Below, piece by piece: positions 16,856 through 26,124 of a DNA stretch of 64,000 nucleotides. The DNA lies in contig JBCDJG010000002.1 in assembly GCA_038748065.1 (NCBI GenBank), positions 1 to 64,000 on the forward strand, in the 5' to 3' direction. The notes under the pieces are model-generated. The model had not been told where the DNA came from and did no database searches. It was given only the letters and a program-made list of their open reading frames with translations. Source of the stretch: JBCDJG01 sp038748065 (GTDB lineage Bacteria > Pseudomonadota > Gammaproteobacteria > Pseudomonadales > Halieaceae). Each line of letters opens with the position of its first letter. Position 1 is the first letter of the stretch. The position numbers and the translations under genes were made by a program.

Positions 16856-17671
16856 TTAGCCCTTGAAGGGCGTGAAGTCCGGCCCGCGACGCAGACTGTG
16901 GCCGCCGTCCACGTTGATGCATTGGCCGGTAATCCATCGTGATTCTGGCCCGATCAGGAAGCGCGCGAGGTGGGCAATATCTGCAGGCTGCCCTACGTCA
17001 CCCATCGGGGTGTTTTCGATATAGGACTCGTAGATAGAGCTGTCTCGGGGTATGCCTTCCATGATTTCGGTGGCGACAAAGCCGGGGCGAATCGCATTGA
17101 AGCGCACGCCGTGTGCGCCGTTCTCATCCGCGGCGTTGCAGATCATCGCCTCTATTCCAGCCTTGCTCACGGGGTAAGCGCCAAACCAGTTATGGGTTAT
17201 ATGGCCAGCGAGTGATGACATTCCAATGAAGGAGCCGCCACCGGCGTCGATCATGTGCTGCAGAGTGTGTTTGATACAGAACATAGTGCCGAGCACGTTG
17301 AGATTCAGCACGCGCAGGAATTCTTCTGTGTCCATGTTCTCGTAGCCATACATCATGCCGCCGCCGCCGGCGTTAGCCACACAGCCGTTGATCTTGCCAG
17401 TGGGCTCGAGTGCTTTGACGACCATGGCTTGCACGTCATCTTCGACGGTCACATCGCCGGTAACGATCTGTACGCCGCCGCCGAAGCCGGCCACCTCGCT
17501 GATTTTCTCCGCGGCCGCCTCCAGCACCTCTGCGCGACGGCCGGCGATGGTCACAGCAGCGCCGTCTGCGGCCAGCGCCATCGCACAGCCGGTGCCGATG
17601 CCCGTACCACCGCCGGTAACGAGTACGGAGTAACCCTGCAGATTGCCTGCGCTCTTGATGATGTCGCTCAT
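16856..17671 (-). CDS. Short-chain dehydrogenase/reductase
   Basis: A 271-residue classical SDR, which oxidises an alcohol or reduces a carbonyl with NAD(P). It has the cofactor motif GGGTGIG (20-26), NAG at 100-102, active-site Ser152/153 and the YPVSK catalytic motif (Tyr166, Lys170). The C-terminal region RWITGQCINVDGG is typical of the fabG-like group. It is the last gene of the minus-strand run from the bicupin (21760) through the HisD-like and two NTF2-like genes, separated from the nearest by 126 bp. It probably takes part in the same catabolic route. Substrate not predictable. Confidence 0.88.
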   Translation of the reverse strand: MSDIIKSAGNLQGYSVLVTGGGTGIGTGCAMALAADGAAVTIAGRRAEVLEAAAEKISEVAGFGGGVQIVTGDVTVEDDVQAMVVKALEPTGKINGCVANAGGGGMMYGYENMDTEEFLRVLNLNVLGTMFCIKHTLQHMIDAGGGSFIGMSSLAGHITHNWFGAYPVSKAGIEAMICNAADENGAHGVRFNAIRPGFVATEIMEGIPRDSSIYESYIENTPMGDVGQPADIAHLARFLIGPESRWITGQCINVDGGHSLRRGPDFTPFKG

Positions 17672-17797
17672 AGTATTGCCTTGGCCAGAGTTAATCGCGG
17701 ATCACGTTTGTACCGAAGTTGCCGGGCGCCTACAAGCCGCCTGAGGCCAGAGCATGGCGCGGTACACTGGGGTAAACCTGCGCACCGCTGCGCACGA

Positions 17798-18325
17798 TTA
17801 ACTATCTAATGCTGAGGGTTTTGCCTCGCTGTCATACTGCTCCCAGCCGTGGCCGTTGAAGGGATCTGCGCCGAGCTGCTGCATCACGTAGGGGAAATCC
17901 ACGGTCACCCAATTGTCGACAATTTTGCCGTCTACCACTTTCCAGAAGTCCATGTAGCGTATCTCCACCCGCTTGCCGGTGGGCGCGATACCCATGAACT
18001 CGCCGCTGTGTGTTGCCTCCTGTCGGCCAAAGGCGGCGCACCATTCGCCTTGGGTAATGCGCGCTTCGTCGATACAGACTTTATCTGAAAAAGCCGCATG
18101 AAACGGCCGCTGCCAGTTATCCTGAAATTCTCTGAGACCATTCTTGTAGCCACAGCCAGCATTGCCCAGCCAGCGAAAGTCCGGCGCAAAGAAGCGGCCC
18201 ATGTGTTCGATGTCGTGATCATTCAGGCCATCGACCATGGCATCGACGGTCGCCAGGGTTTCTTCGGTTTTGGTGAGATCGTTGTCGGCCGTCAACACAG
18301 CCTGTTCAGGGCGTGAACCTTTCAT
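17798..18325 (-). CDS. NTF2/SnoaL-like protein (single domain)
   Basis: A 175-residue protein of the SnoaL/NTF2 superfamily. Its C-terminal half (RVEIRYMDFWKV, then KIVDNWVTVDFP) matches the second domain of the tandem paralogues in this window, including the shared N-W-x-x-V-D segment and the G-x-A-G-x-G element in RWLGNAGCG. The ATG at 18325 is preceded by GAGG at 5-bp spacing; a GTG two codons upstream would place the site too close. It lies 21 bp after the tandem NTF2-like gene, so it is surely co-transcribed with it. The role may be dehydratase, isomerase or lyase; none is shown by the sequence. Confidence 0.78.
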   Translation of the reverse strand: MKGSRPEQAVLTADNDLTKTEETLATVDAMVDGLNDHDIEHMGRFFAPDFRWLGNAGCGYKNGLREFQDNWQRPFHAAFSDKVCIDEARITQGEWCAAFGRQEATHSGEFMGIAPTGKRVEIRYMDFWKVVDGKIVDNWVTVDFPYVMQQLGADPFNGHGWEQYDSEAKPSALDS

Positions 18326-18346
18326 AATCACCTCTGTTGTGGGTCG

Positions 18347-19384
18347 TTAAAGGGGAGGAGGATTAAGCTGTCGATCGACTGTGATTTCACGCATGCGCTT
18401 GAAGACGTCGACGCCCAGCTTGTTGTAGATGTCGAGCAGGTCTACCAGGACCCAATTTTCGCGAATCTTACCGTTCTCGCAGCGCCAGAAATCCAGGCTG
18501 GTCATGCGGATGTGCTTGCCGGGCGGGGCGATGCCCAGCCAGCCGTCGCCAGCGACGGTCATGTGCATGGCATCGAAACCGCAGAAGGCGACATAGTCAC
18601 CATCGCCGAAGTAGCACTGCGTATAAGGTTTACCCATATCGCTGTCCGTATCGGGCAAACCACTGCGAAAAGGTACCTGGTGCCAATTCCTGAAGCCCGA
18701 GATACGCCGGTTGGAGCCGATGCCGGCGGGGCCATACCAGTTCATTTTGGGGTGCCAGTAAGGCCCCGGCTCCAATGCCTCAATGCGGCCGGCAGCGTAG
18801 TCGCCAAGGCCATCCAGCATGTTGCTTACCAGAGCAAGGCTGGATGCTGAGCGCGTTGCGTCGTAGGGCCCGGTAACGATGCCATCCTGTGTTGCCGGGC
18901 CGGGAATCAGCAGTTCGCGCCCAAGGCTTTGGCTCATTGGCCAGGCCCGGGCCTGAAGCATCACCTCAGGGATATCCCAGAGGCCATGCATGGCAACGAT
19001 TTGATCGCCCTCGACGCGAAAGAACTCGCAGTAGCGCATGGTCACCAGGTGGCGAGTAGCGGGTATATCCAGCCAGGCTTGCTCGAAGACGCCCGTGTAG
19101 TAGCCGCCGCAGCCGACCCAGCTTTCGTCATCCTGCGGGCCAGCCATAACGATATAGTCCCGGCGTTCCAGATCTGGTACCGCCGCGAGCAGCGGTGCGT
19201 AGGCCTTTTCTAAGAGCGCATCTGGGCCGACCATCTTGCCCAGCGGATAGGCTAACTGGATTTCGGCATCGGGCGCAAACAGGCTCTCGAGCTGCCCGCG
19301 CAGCTCGGCAGTATCCACGTCGTAAAGGGCGCTGCGGAAGCGCCCTATGAATGCCCGGTTTTGGTCATGAACGGATGCACTCAT
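18347..19384 (-). CDS. Tandem NTF2/SnoaL-like protein
   Basis: A 345-residue protein made of two NTF2-like domains (about 10-150 and 180-335). The second contains NWYGPAGIG and ends with SLDFWRCENGKIRENW, closely paralleled in the paralogue at 26125-27144 (AWYGPAGIG, KLAENW). I place the start at the ATG at 19384; upstream codons run into the HisD-like gene and have no family character. No clear ribosome site is present, but the gene starts 5 bp after the HisD-like stop, so translational coupling is likely. The conserved aromatic, acidic and histidine residues suggest a small-molecule pocket. Function unknown. Confidence 0.75.
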   Translation of the reverse strand: MSASVHDQNRAFIGRFRSALYDVDTAELRGQLESLFAPDAEIQLAYPLGKMVGPDALLEKAYAPLLAAVPDLERRDYIVMAGPQDDESWVGCGGYYTGVFEQAWLDIPATRHLVTMRYCEFFRVEGDQIVAMHGLWDIPEVMLQARAWPMSQSLGRELLIPGPATQDGIVTGPYDATRSASSLALVSNMLDGLGDYAAGRIEALEPGPYWHPKMNWYGPAGIGSNRRISGFRNWHQVPFRSGLPDTDSDMGKPYTQCYFGDGDYVAFCGFDAMHMTVAGDGWLGIAPPGKHIRMTSLDFWRCENGKIRENWVLVDLLDIYNKLGVDVFKRMREITVDRQLNPPPL

Positions 19385-19389
19385 GGCGT

Positions 19390-20664
19390 TTAGCCGTAAC
19401 GGGCAACGCGCAGGTCGGCCTGGGCCTTGTGGCCGGCGAAGCCTTCCAGCTCGCACAAGCGGGAGCAGTATTCGCCGATCTCGGCTGTCGCCTCGGGTGC
19501 CACGCGCTGATAGGTGCAGGTCTTGATGAATTTGCCAACCCACAGTCCGCCCGTGTAACGTGCAGCCTTGTTTGTAGGCAGGGTGTGGTTAGTACCAATC
19601 ACCTTGTCGCCATAGGACACATTGGTTTCCTGGCCCAGGAAGAGCGCGCCGTAGTTGGTCATGTTGTTGAGAAAGTAGTCAGGATCTTCCGTCATGACTT
19701 GCACGTGCTCTGAGGCGATATCGTCTGCTACAGCGACCATTTCGTCGTAGCCGTCACACACGATGACCTGGCCGTAGTCACGCCAGGCGGCCCCCGCGAC
19801 TTCTGCTGTCGGTAGAGTCTGTAGCTGTTTTTCGATCTCAACCATCGTGGCTTCCGCCAGGGTTTCCGAATTCGTTAGCAGGATGGCTGGCGAATTTGGC
19901 CCGTGCTCTGCCTGGCCGAGCAAATCCGTAGCTGCCATCTCGGCGTCGCAGCCGATCTCATCGCAGATCACGAGTGTTTCTGTGGGTCCGGCCAGCAGGT
20001 CTATGCCCACGCGGCCGAAGAGTTGCCGCTTTGCCTCGGCAACAAAGGCGTTGCCTGGGCCGACGATCATGTCGACGCCATCAATTGTTTCAGTGCCGAG
20101 GGCCATGGCGCCAACGGCCTGAACGCCACCGAAGCAGTAGATTTCGTCGGCACCGGCCAGGGCCATGGTGGCAACAATGGCGGCGTTGGGTTTGCCTTCA
20201 AAGGGCGGTGCGCAGGCAATCACGCGCGCTACGCCGGCTACCTTGGCGGTAGCGACGCTCATGTGGGCGGACGCGACAAGTGGATACTTGCCGCCAGGGA
20301 TGTAGCAGCCCACGCTGTTTACAGGTAGGTGCTTGTGACCCAGCACCACGCCGGGGCGTGTCTCTACTTCCACGTCCTGCATTGACTCCCGCTGGATGCG
20401 AGCGAAGTTCTTAACTTGCTCCTGCGCGAACTTGATGTCCGTCAATGTCTGCTGCGGGAGGCTGTCAATTGCCGCCTGGATGTCTTCGTCGCAGAGGCGG
20501 AAGCTGGCTGGCGACCAATTGTCGAACTTTTCCGATAGCTCGCGCACGGCAGCATCGCCGCGGCTGCCAATGTCTGCCAATATACCCTCCACGGTGTCGC
20601 GAACGCGCTTGCTGTCCTGTACGGCCTGTTCTTCGGAAATGCCGTTTTTTAGCCATCTGGCCAT
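19390..20664 (-). CDS. HisD-superfamily dehydrogenase (HpsN/histidinol-dehydrogenase-like), catabolic
   Basis: A 424-residue zinc- and NAD-dependent dehydrogenase of the histidinol dehydrogenase superfamily. It keeps the zinc and catalytic residues: QAEH (Gln and His ligands), SEH (Glu-His catalytic pair), GDKVIGTNHTLPT with the Asp ligand, and a C-terminal EGFAGHK with the His ligand. Context is catabolic, not histidine biosynthesis: it sits between a bicupin and NTF2-like genes. Members of this branch include HpsN, which oxidises dihydroxypropane sulfonate to sulfolactate in two steps, so oxidation of a primary alcohol to a carboxylate is plausible. AAGGAGAGAG precedes the ATG at 20664. The exact substrate is unknown. 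Confidence 0.85.
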   Translation of the reverse strand: MARWLKNGISEEQAVQDSKRVRDTVEGILADIGSRGDAAVRELSEKFDNWSPASFRLCDEDIQAAIDSLPQQTLTDIKFAQEQVKNFARIQRESMQDVEVETRPGVVLGHKHLPVNSVGCYIPGGKYPLVASAHMSVATAKVAGVARVIACAPPFEGKPNAAIVATMALAGADEIYCFGGVQAVGAMALGTETIDGVDMIVGPGNAFVAEAKRQLFGRVGIDLLAGPTETLVICDEIGCDAEMAATDLLGQAEHGPNSPAILLTNSETLAEATMVEIEKQLQTLPTAEVAGAAWRDYGQVIVCDGYDEMVAVADDIASEHVQVMTEDPDYFLNNMTNYGALFLGQETNVSYGDKVIGTNHTLPTNKAARYTGGLWVGKFIKTCTYQRVAPEATAEIGEYCSRLCELEGFAGHKAQADLRVARYG

Positions 20665-20704
20665 GTCTCTCTCCTTATAGCTATCTTGCTCAAATATCTG
20701 GATA

Positions 20705-21760
20705 TTACTCGCTGATTCCTGCGGCCACTTCGGGTGCCCACTCCGGACGTGCGGCGACGTCGCCAGCGCTTGCGATGTATAAGATGCCCTGCTCGTTGCC
20801 GATGTTGGCCATCTCTTGCCAGGCACCGGCGGGTACCGAGATGGTGTCTTCTGGGCCAATGTCAAAACTGGCGCTTTCCCCGTTGTGCTCCAGGGTCACG
20901 CGCCATTGGCCAGTACCAACCACCAGCACCTGCTTGACGTCGTAGCGATGTTTTAGCAAACCACCGCCCTGCTCAGCTTCGATCGCGCCTAATGAGAAGG
21001 AGTGGGGATTGAGAATGGGAGCGGGGCATTTGCCAAGCTCGTGACAGCCCTCACCGATAATGGGGTGGTAGGTTTTGTGACCGCCCGGCAGCACGCAGTC
21101 GGCGAAAGCGCGGCCATAGCCAGACTGGTCGGCAACGTTAACCACCCGCGCTGCCATCTCCGCCGGGCTAGTGCGGTTGAAACGCAGCAGCTCCGCTTCG
21201 CTTAGAGGTTGCAACAGCTCCTCTACCGGTGGCAGCGCGTCGCCTCGGGTGGTGTCGATCAGGCTGGAATCTTGGCGCAGGTAGAAGCCGAACTGCGCGG
21301 CCCCTTCGATCACATCGTTGGCCCAGGTGACCACGCCGGGGTCATCTTCACCCAGGAAAGAGAGCATGAAATTGTCATCGCTGCCCACGCTTTCGAAAGC
21401 GCGGAAGGTGCCTGTTGGTACGCTGATTATATCGCCTGGGCCAAGCACGGCATCGCCGTCATTGCCATCGTAGCCCCAGAAGAAGCGCCACTCGCCGCGA
21501 AAGACAATAAACACCTCAGCGGTGGTATGGGAATGCAGCGAGTTGATTTTGCCAGTGGGCAGGGAAACGCCACCCACGTTGAAGCCGTGCGGCTCCACAA
21601 TGTGTACCACTTGCTTTTCATTTTCTGCGACACCCGGGCCGATAATGCAGTAATTCATCTTGCCCTCTCGGCCGGGCAGGCGAGTGTCGACGAATGCTTC
21701 GTCGCAGGGTATGTAGTCCCGCCGTCTAACCACGCGGCTCGCTAGGGAATTTGTTGGCAT
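20705..21760 (-). CDS. Bicupin protein
   Basis: A 351-residue protein with two cupin barrels. The first (about 60-150) carries a typical metal-site pattern, HSHTTAEVFIVFRG, with His, His and Glu, and PTGTFRAFE on the second motif. The second (about 250-340) has KHRYDVKQVLVVGTGQW, where most ligands are replaced, so it is probably structural. Bicupins include dioxygenases, isomerases and oxalate decarboxylases; none fits clearly. It is the first gene of the minus-strand operon and is divergent from the TonB receptor at 22099. A LacI-type operator lies 77 bp upstream of its start. Confidence 0.75.
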   Translation of the reverse strand: MPTNSLASRVVRRRDYIPCDEAFVDTRLPGREGKMNYCIIGPGVAENEKQVVHIVEPHGFNVGGVSLPTGKINSLHSHTTAEVFIVFRGEWRFFWGYDGNDGDAVLGPGDIISVPTGTFRAFESVGSDDNFMLSFLGEDDPGVVTWANDVIEGAAQFGFYLRQDSSLIDTTRGDALPPVEELLQPLSEAELLRFNRTSPAEMAARVVNVADQSGYGRAFADCVLPGGHKTYHPIIGEGCHELGKCPAPILNPHSFSLGAIEAEQGGGLLKHRYDVKQVLVVGTGQWRVTLEHNGESASFDIGPEDTISVPAGAWQEMANIGNEQGILYIASAGDVAARPEWAPEVAAGISE

Positions 21761-21836
21761 AGCTCAGTATCCTGTGCGGAGATACAGCGGCACCAGCCAC
21801 ACATGATCCCCAGCAGGGGCGTTGGCCGGCGCAATT

Positions 21837-21852
21837 TTGACTTCGAATGCAA
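21837..21852. promoter_or_regulatory. Predicted LacI-family operator, copy 1
   Basis: TTGACTTCGAATGCAA matches the perfect palindrome at 27154 at 14 of 16 positions and keeps the central CG typical of LacI/GalR operators. It lies 77 bp upstream of the bicupin start, where it could repress the minus-strand operon. Confidence 0.6.
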
Positions 21853-21925
21853 AACTAGTGTAGCCGCGGTTTTGCCAGCCTGCAACACTTGGTGAATAGG
21901 AACATTAACAAAGCTTGAATCAGTC

Positions 21926-21941
21926 TTGCATTCGAAGTACA
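21926..21941. promoter_or_regulatory. Predicted LacI-family operator, copy 2 (one strong half-site)
   Basis: TTGCATTCGAAGTACA has a perfect left half and central CGAA but a diverged right half (12 of 16 positions). It is on the TonB-receptor side of the divergent region, 157 bp before the receptor start. Confidence 0.5.
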
Positions 21942-22098
21942 TTCGGGGTGAGAGGTGAGGAAAGCCAATAAAAGAAGTCCTCACGAAGGTGCGCGGTATC
22001 TGTCTAAGCCAAGAGTCGGTCTTAGTCCGCAGGGCCGCCGCAGTAACTCCGAAATTACACATAACAGCGAACGCTGGACGATAGGGAGAACATCGACT

Positions 22099-24384
22099 AT
22101 GTACAAATCCAAAAAGAAGCAGCTCGCCTTTCAGGTAGGTATCCTGGCCGCTATGACGGCCGGTCACCAACTGCCTGCGAGTGCCCAGGGCGGGTTCGCG
22201 CTTGAGGAAGTCATCGTCACCGCTCAAAAACGTGAGCAGAATTTGCAGGATGTCGGTATTTCAGTCACCGCGCTCGATCAGAAAAGCATGGAGCGAGCGG
22301 GCATCACGGATATCTCGCGCCTGGAGTTGGTGACCCCTGGCATGAGCTACGGCTTTATCGGTGCCGATTCGAAAGTTGCGCTGCGCGGCGCCAACTCAAA
22401 CAATACCTTTGCCGATAACTCATCGATCGCTGGATTCTTCCTGGACGGCGTTTACCGGCCCAGGGCGTCGCAGCAGTCGCAAGCCTACTTTGACGTTGAG
22501 CGCGTGGAAGTGTTGAAGGGGCCGCAGGGCACGCTGTACGGCCGCAACACCTTTGCCGGCGCCATCAACGTGTACACCTTCAAGCCTGATACAGAGGCGC
22601 TGTCTGGCGGTTTGCGCGGCAGCGTTGAGCGCTTCGGACGCTTTACTACGGAAGGGTTTATCAACACACCTGTCGGAGATAACGCAGCCCTGCGTTTCGC
22701 CTTTAACACCAAGGATAGCGATGGCTACATCGATAACTCGGCCGGCGAAGATCTTGGCCAGGATGAAGCCCGTAACTTCCGGGTGTCTGGCCTTTGGGCC
22801 AATGATTTCGGCGAAATCGTATTGCGCTATAGCAACGTGAGCCAGAAGGGTATTGCAGACGGTATCTTCGCCGCTGAGGGCATCTGCCAGCCCATCAACG
22901 GTAACGGTGTTACAGATGCCTTTGGTCAGTTCCAGAACTGTAACAACCCCAACCCGAACTCGCGCGGCGATGCACGCTTTGACGAGCCTTGGGAGGCCAG
23001 CTACGACGTTGACGCTGAGCGGGATAACTCTGAAGAGAGTGTGACCTTCGATGCCAGCTTCGACCTTAGCGACTCACTGTCTGCGCGTTTTATTGCGTCA
23101 TGGACTGACTGGGACAGTGAATTCGACTGGGATGGTGATTACTCCGCCGCTCCGGGCTATATCTTCTTCTGGGACGAAGAAGTAGAGTCTGTCACGAGCG
23201 AGTTGCAGTTGAACTATACGTCGACTGACTTTGAAGGCACCTTCGGCCTGTACTATTCGGTGGATGAAATCGCCTTCGGCTTCTCCCAGTACCGGACCTC
23301 TCCACCTCAAGACAGCTTCAGCGATTTCGCCGATTTCCAGGAGATCGAAACGGATACCGTTGGCGTATTCGCCCAGGGTAACTACTCTATCACCGACACC
23401 GTTCGCTTGATCGCTGGTATCCGCTACAACGAGGAGACAAAAGATACGGACAGCTTTAGCGGCTCTTCTACCGATGCTGCAGGCAACCCGCTACCGGGCG
23501 TGAACCCGCTAAGCCTCAATGGTCGTGCGATCGATATCTATCGATACACCCTGATTCCTGAGAACTCTGCAGAGCGTTCTTTTTACGACACCACCTACCG
23601 ACTCGGTGCCGAGTGGGACATGAATGACGCTGTGATGTTTTACGCGAACTGGTCGACCGGCTTCCTGTCTGGCGGCGTTAATGCCGACGGTACGCCCTTT
23701 GAGTCTCAAGAATCAGAGGCTTTCGAGATCGGGATGAAGAGTCGCTGGCTCGATAACACCGTGCAGGCTAACGTCGCGATCTTCTACAATGAGTATACGG
23801 GCCTGACGACGCAGGAACTGGTTGCTCTCGGCAACGGTGTCTTCCAGACCCGTACTGTCAACGGCGGCGAGATCGACACACTCGGTCTGGAAGCGGATCT
23901 GACGTGGATTCCCGATGACAAGTGGTTTATTAACGCCGGGCTTAGTCTGATGGACAACGAGTACGGCAACTTCGGTGTCGTAAACCCCTTCGAACAGGCT
24001 AACGGCGTGCCCCAGGAGTTTATCGACCTCGAGGGCGAAACACCGCCTTGGGCCCCGGACATCACCCTGAGCCTGAGCGTTGGCTATGATATCGACCTGG
24101 GAGACGCTGGCCGTTTGACGCCTTTCCTGCAGTTCTTCTACTCGGATGACTACAATACCGATGATGTCAGCACCTACGCGCAACAGGTCCAGGATTCGTA
24201 TACCAAGACCGATATCCGCGTGATCTACACCACGCTCAACGAGCAGTTCGAGGCAGAGGCCTTCATCGAGAACATCGAAGACGAGGACGTTTTGGCACGG
24301 ACCAACGTTGGCGGTTTCGATCTGGTCCAGACCAGCTTCATGTATCCACAGAACTACGGCGTGCGTGTGCGCTATAACTTCTAG
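22099..24384 (+). CDS. TonB-dependent receptor
   Basis: A 761-residue outer-membrane receptor. The start at 22099 gives a basic N-terminus, a hydrophobic stretch and a cleavage site after ASA-Q; GGGAGA lies 10 bp before it. The TonB box region reads LEEVIVTAQKRE, followed by a plug with VEVLKGPQGTLYGRNTFAGAIN and a barrel ending YGVRVRYNF. It is followed by a strong terminator and, 62 bp on, by a sodium:solute symporter, so the two likely form an outer- and inner-membrane uptake route for one compound. Operator-like palindromes upstream tie it to the LacI-family regulator at 30758-31783. Confidence 0.93.
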   Translation: MYKSKKKQLAFQVGILAAMTAGHQLPASAQGGFALEEVIVTAQKREQNLQDVGISVTALDQKSMERAGITDISRLELVTPGMSYGFIGADSKVALRGANSNNTFADNSSIAGFFLDGVYRPRASQQSQAYFDVERVEVLKGPQGTLYGRNTFAGAINVYTFKPDTEALSGGLRGSVERFGRFTTEGFINTPVGDNAALRFAFNTKDSDGYIDNSAGEDLGQDEARNFRVSGLWANDFGEIVLRYSNVSQKGIADGIFAAEGICQPINGNGVTDAFGQFQNCNNPNPNSRGDARFDEPWEASYDVDAERDNSEESVTFDASFDLSDSLSARFIASWTDWDSEFDWDGDYSAAPGYIFFWDEEVESVTSELQLNYTSTDFEGTFGLYYSVDEIAFGFSQYRTSPPQDSFSDFADFQEIETDTVGVFAQGNYSITDTVRLIAGIRYNEETKDTDSFSGSSTDAAGNPLPGVNPLSLNGRAIDIYRYTLIPENSAERSFYDTTYRLGAEWDMNDAVMFYANWSTGFLSGGVNADGTPFESQESEAFEIGMKSRWLDNTVQANVAIFYNEYTGLTTQELVALGNGVFQTRTVNGGEIDTLGLEADLTWIPDDKWFINAGLSLMDNEYGNFGVVNPFEQANGVPQEFIDLEGETPPWAPDITLSLSVGYDIDLGDAGRLTPFLQFFYSDDYNTDDVSTYAQQVQDSYTKTDIRVIYTTLNEQFEAEAFIENIEDEDVLARTNVGGFDLVQTSFMYPQNYGVRVRYNF

Positions 24385-24400
24385 GTTCTGCAGTACCATA

Positions 24401-24433
24401 CAGGCGGGGTGGCGACACCCCGCCTGTTTTTTT
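24401..24433 (+). terminator. Rho-independent terminator after the TonB receptor
   Basis: A perfect 11-bp stem (CAGGCGGGGTG pairing with CACCCCGCCTG) with a GCGA tetraloop, followed by seven T. It lies 16 bp after the receptor stop and immediately before the symporter ribosome site, so it probably lowers symporter expression relative to the receptor instead of separating unrelated genes. Confidence 0.9.
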
Positions 24434-24446
24434 AAGGGGATACGCA

Positions 24447-26057
24447 ATGGCTGAGTTCGGTACGCTCAACTGGTCCATCCTGCTCGTATACATCGCGGTT
24501 AACCTGTATATCGGTTATCTGCTGGGCAAGAAGGTGGACTCCGCCGATGACTTTTTCCTGGGCGATCGTTCCACGCCCTGGTGGGCCATTGGTATTTCTG
24601 TACTGGGCACTTATGTCAGCGCGCTAACCTTCCTTGGCGCACCGGCCTGGGCCTATACCGACGGGCTTTCAGTGATAGCAATCCACCTGAATTATCCTCT
24701 GGTGATTCTGGTTGTTATCACCTTTTTTCTGCCCTTCTTTTTCAACAGTGGCGTTGCGTCAATTTACGAATATCAGGAGCGCCGATTCGGCCCCACCTCC
24801 CGCACCGTTATCGCGTCCATTTTCCTGGTTTCACAGGCGCTAACCTCCGCCGCAGTGCTTTACGCAACGGCGTTGGTGCTTGAGTTCATCACTGGTGTGA
24901 AGGTGGAATATGCCATTGTTATCGTGACAGCTATCGCGTTGATTTATACCGCAATGGGCGGCATTACGGCGGTGATCTGGACGGACGTGATTCAGGCAGC
25001 CATCTTGCTGATTGGTGGAGGTATTATCTTCTACGCGCTGATCACGCAAATGCCCTCGTCCTTGGGTGATACGCTCGCCGAATTGAAGGCGCAAGGCCTG
25101 ACCCGTGCTCTCGATTTCTCGCCCGATATCACCAAAGTCACAACGATCTGGTCAGGCGTTCTCGCCATGACGATCTTCCACATCACCGTTTATGGCACAA
25201 ACCAGATGATGGTGCAGCGCACACTGGCAGCCAAAAACATCGGCGATGCCAAGAAGTCCTTCCTTTTTATGGGTTTCGGTGCCTTTTTTATCTATTTCCT
25301 CTTTGTGTTTCTCGGGATTCTTTTTTACAGCTACTACGGGGGTCGGGAGTTCGAGAATGGAAATACCATCATCCTCACCTTCGCTGCGGAGTACGGGCTT
25401 CCTGGCCTGATGGGTATTATTGCCGCTGCGGTTATGGCTGCATCCATGTCCAGCCTAGACTCCGCCTTTAATTCCATGGCTACGGTATCCACCGTTGATT
25501 TTTATCAGCGCTATTTCAAACCCGACGCAAGCAGTGAAGACTGCCTTCGCATGTCGCGTATTTTTACTTTTGTTTGGGCGGCTGCGATTATTCTGCCGGC
25601 GATACTGTTTTCACGTAGCGAGGGGTCGATTCTGGAAGTGCTGAGTAAGATAGGCTCTTATTTTGTGGGCGCCAAGCTCAGCATGTATACGCTTGGCTTC
25701 TTCTCCAAGCACACAACCGAGCGCGGCCTTATGGTCGGCATCGTGGTTGGGTTTGTTGCAATTTGGTTTGTCGCAACACAAACCGATATCGCCTGGCCCT
25801 GGTATTGCGCCATCGGCGCTTCAGTCAATATGGTGGTGTCGTGGGGTTGTAGCCTTTTGATCGACGGTAAGCAGAGTGAATACTCGCCTTATACCGTCAA
25901 GGGACAACTGCTCGCCTTTCAGCGCGACGGGGGTGATGCCAAAGATGGTGGCTGGCACACTATCCCGGGCAGAGTGGATTCGGTTTGCTACGCGCTGGTA
26001 GGCTTCTTCCTGTTCTGCCTGGCCTTCCTATACGGCTTTGATGCGCTGATTGGGTGA
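24447..26057 (+). CDS. Sodium:solute symporter (SSS family)
   Basis: A 536-residue inner-membrane transporter with about thirteen or fourteen hydrophobic segments. Family marks are the N-terminal region with SADDFFLGDRSTPWW, LTFLGAPAWAY, the helix TAMGGITAVIWTDVIQ typical of SSS proteins, and AASMSSLDSAFNS with conserved serines near the sodium sites. It would take up a small organic solute with Na+. AAGGGGAT lies just before the ATG. The TonB receptor upstream suggests the solute crosses the outer membrane through it. Solutes of the family range from sugars to organic acids; which one cannot be told. Confidence 0.92.
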   Translation: MAEFGTLNWSILLVYIAVNLYIGYLLGKKVDSADDFFLGDRSTPWWAIGISVLGTYVSALTFLGAPAWAYTDGLSVIAIHLNYPLVILVVITFFLPFFFNSGVASIYEYQERRFGPTSRTVIASIFLVSQALTSAAVLYATALVLEFITGVKVEYAIVIVTAIALIYTAMGGITAVIWTDVIQAAILLIGGGIIFYALITQMPSSLGDTLAELKAQGLTRALDFSPDITKVTTIWSGVLAMTIFHITVYGTNQMMVQRTLAAKNIGDAKKSFLFMGFGAFFIYFLFVFLGILFYSYYGGREFENGNTIILTFAAEYGLPGLMGIIAAAVMAASMSSLDSAFNSMATVSTVDFYQRYFKPDASSEDCLRMSRIFTFVWAAAIILPAILFSRSEGSILEVLSKIGSYFVGAKLSMYTLGFFSKHTTERGLMVGIVVGFVAIWFVATQTDIAWPWYCAIGASVNMVVSWGCSLLIDGKQSEYSPYTVKGQLLAFQRDGGDAKDGGWHTIPGRVDSVCYALVGFFLFCLAFLYGFDALIG

Positions 26058-26124
26058 GTTGACCGGTTGAGCGAGTCTGCTGACGATCTTGCCATAGGGG
26101 CGGGTATAACGACTGACGGCGGAA

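Larger units (their letters stand above)
21761..22098. promoter_or_regulatory. Divergent regulatory region between bicupin and TonB receptor
   Basis: This 338-bp gap separates the bicupin operon (minus) from the TonB receptor-symporter operon (plus). It contains two copies of the CG-centred operator-like palindrome, 89 bp apart start to start, and no convincing open frame of its own. The spacing would suit a dimer of dimers looping the DNA, as known for LacI; that is inference. No riboswitch-like element was recognised. Confidence 0.6.

Noticed and set aside
19390..20664. Reading the HisD-like gene as histidine biosynthesis hisD
   Set aside because: No other his genes are near, and the neighbours are a bicupin, NTF2-like proteins and an SDR; the family has catabolic branches such as HpsN.
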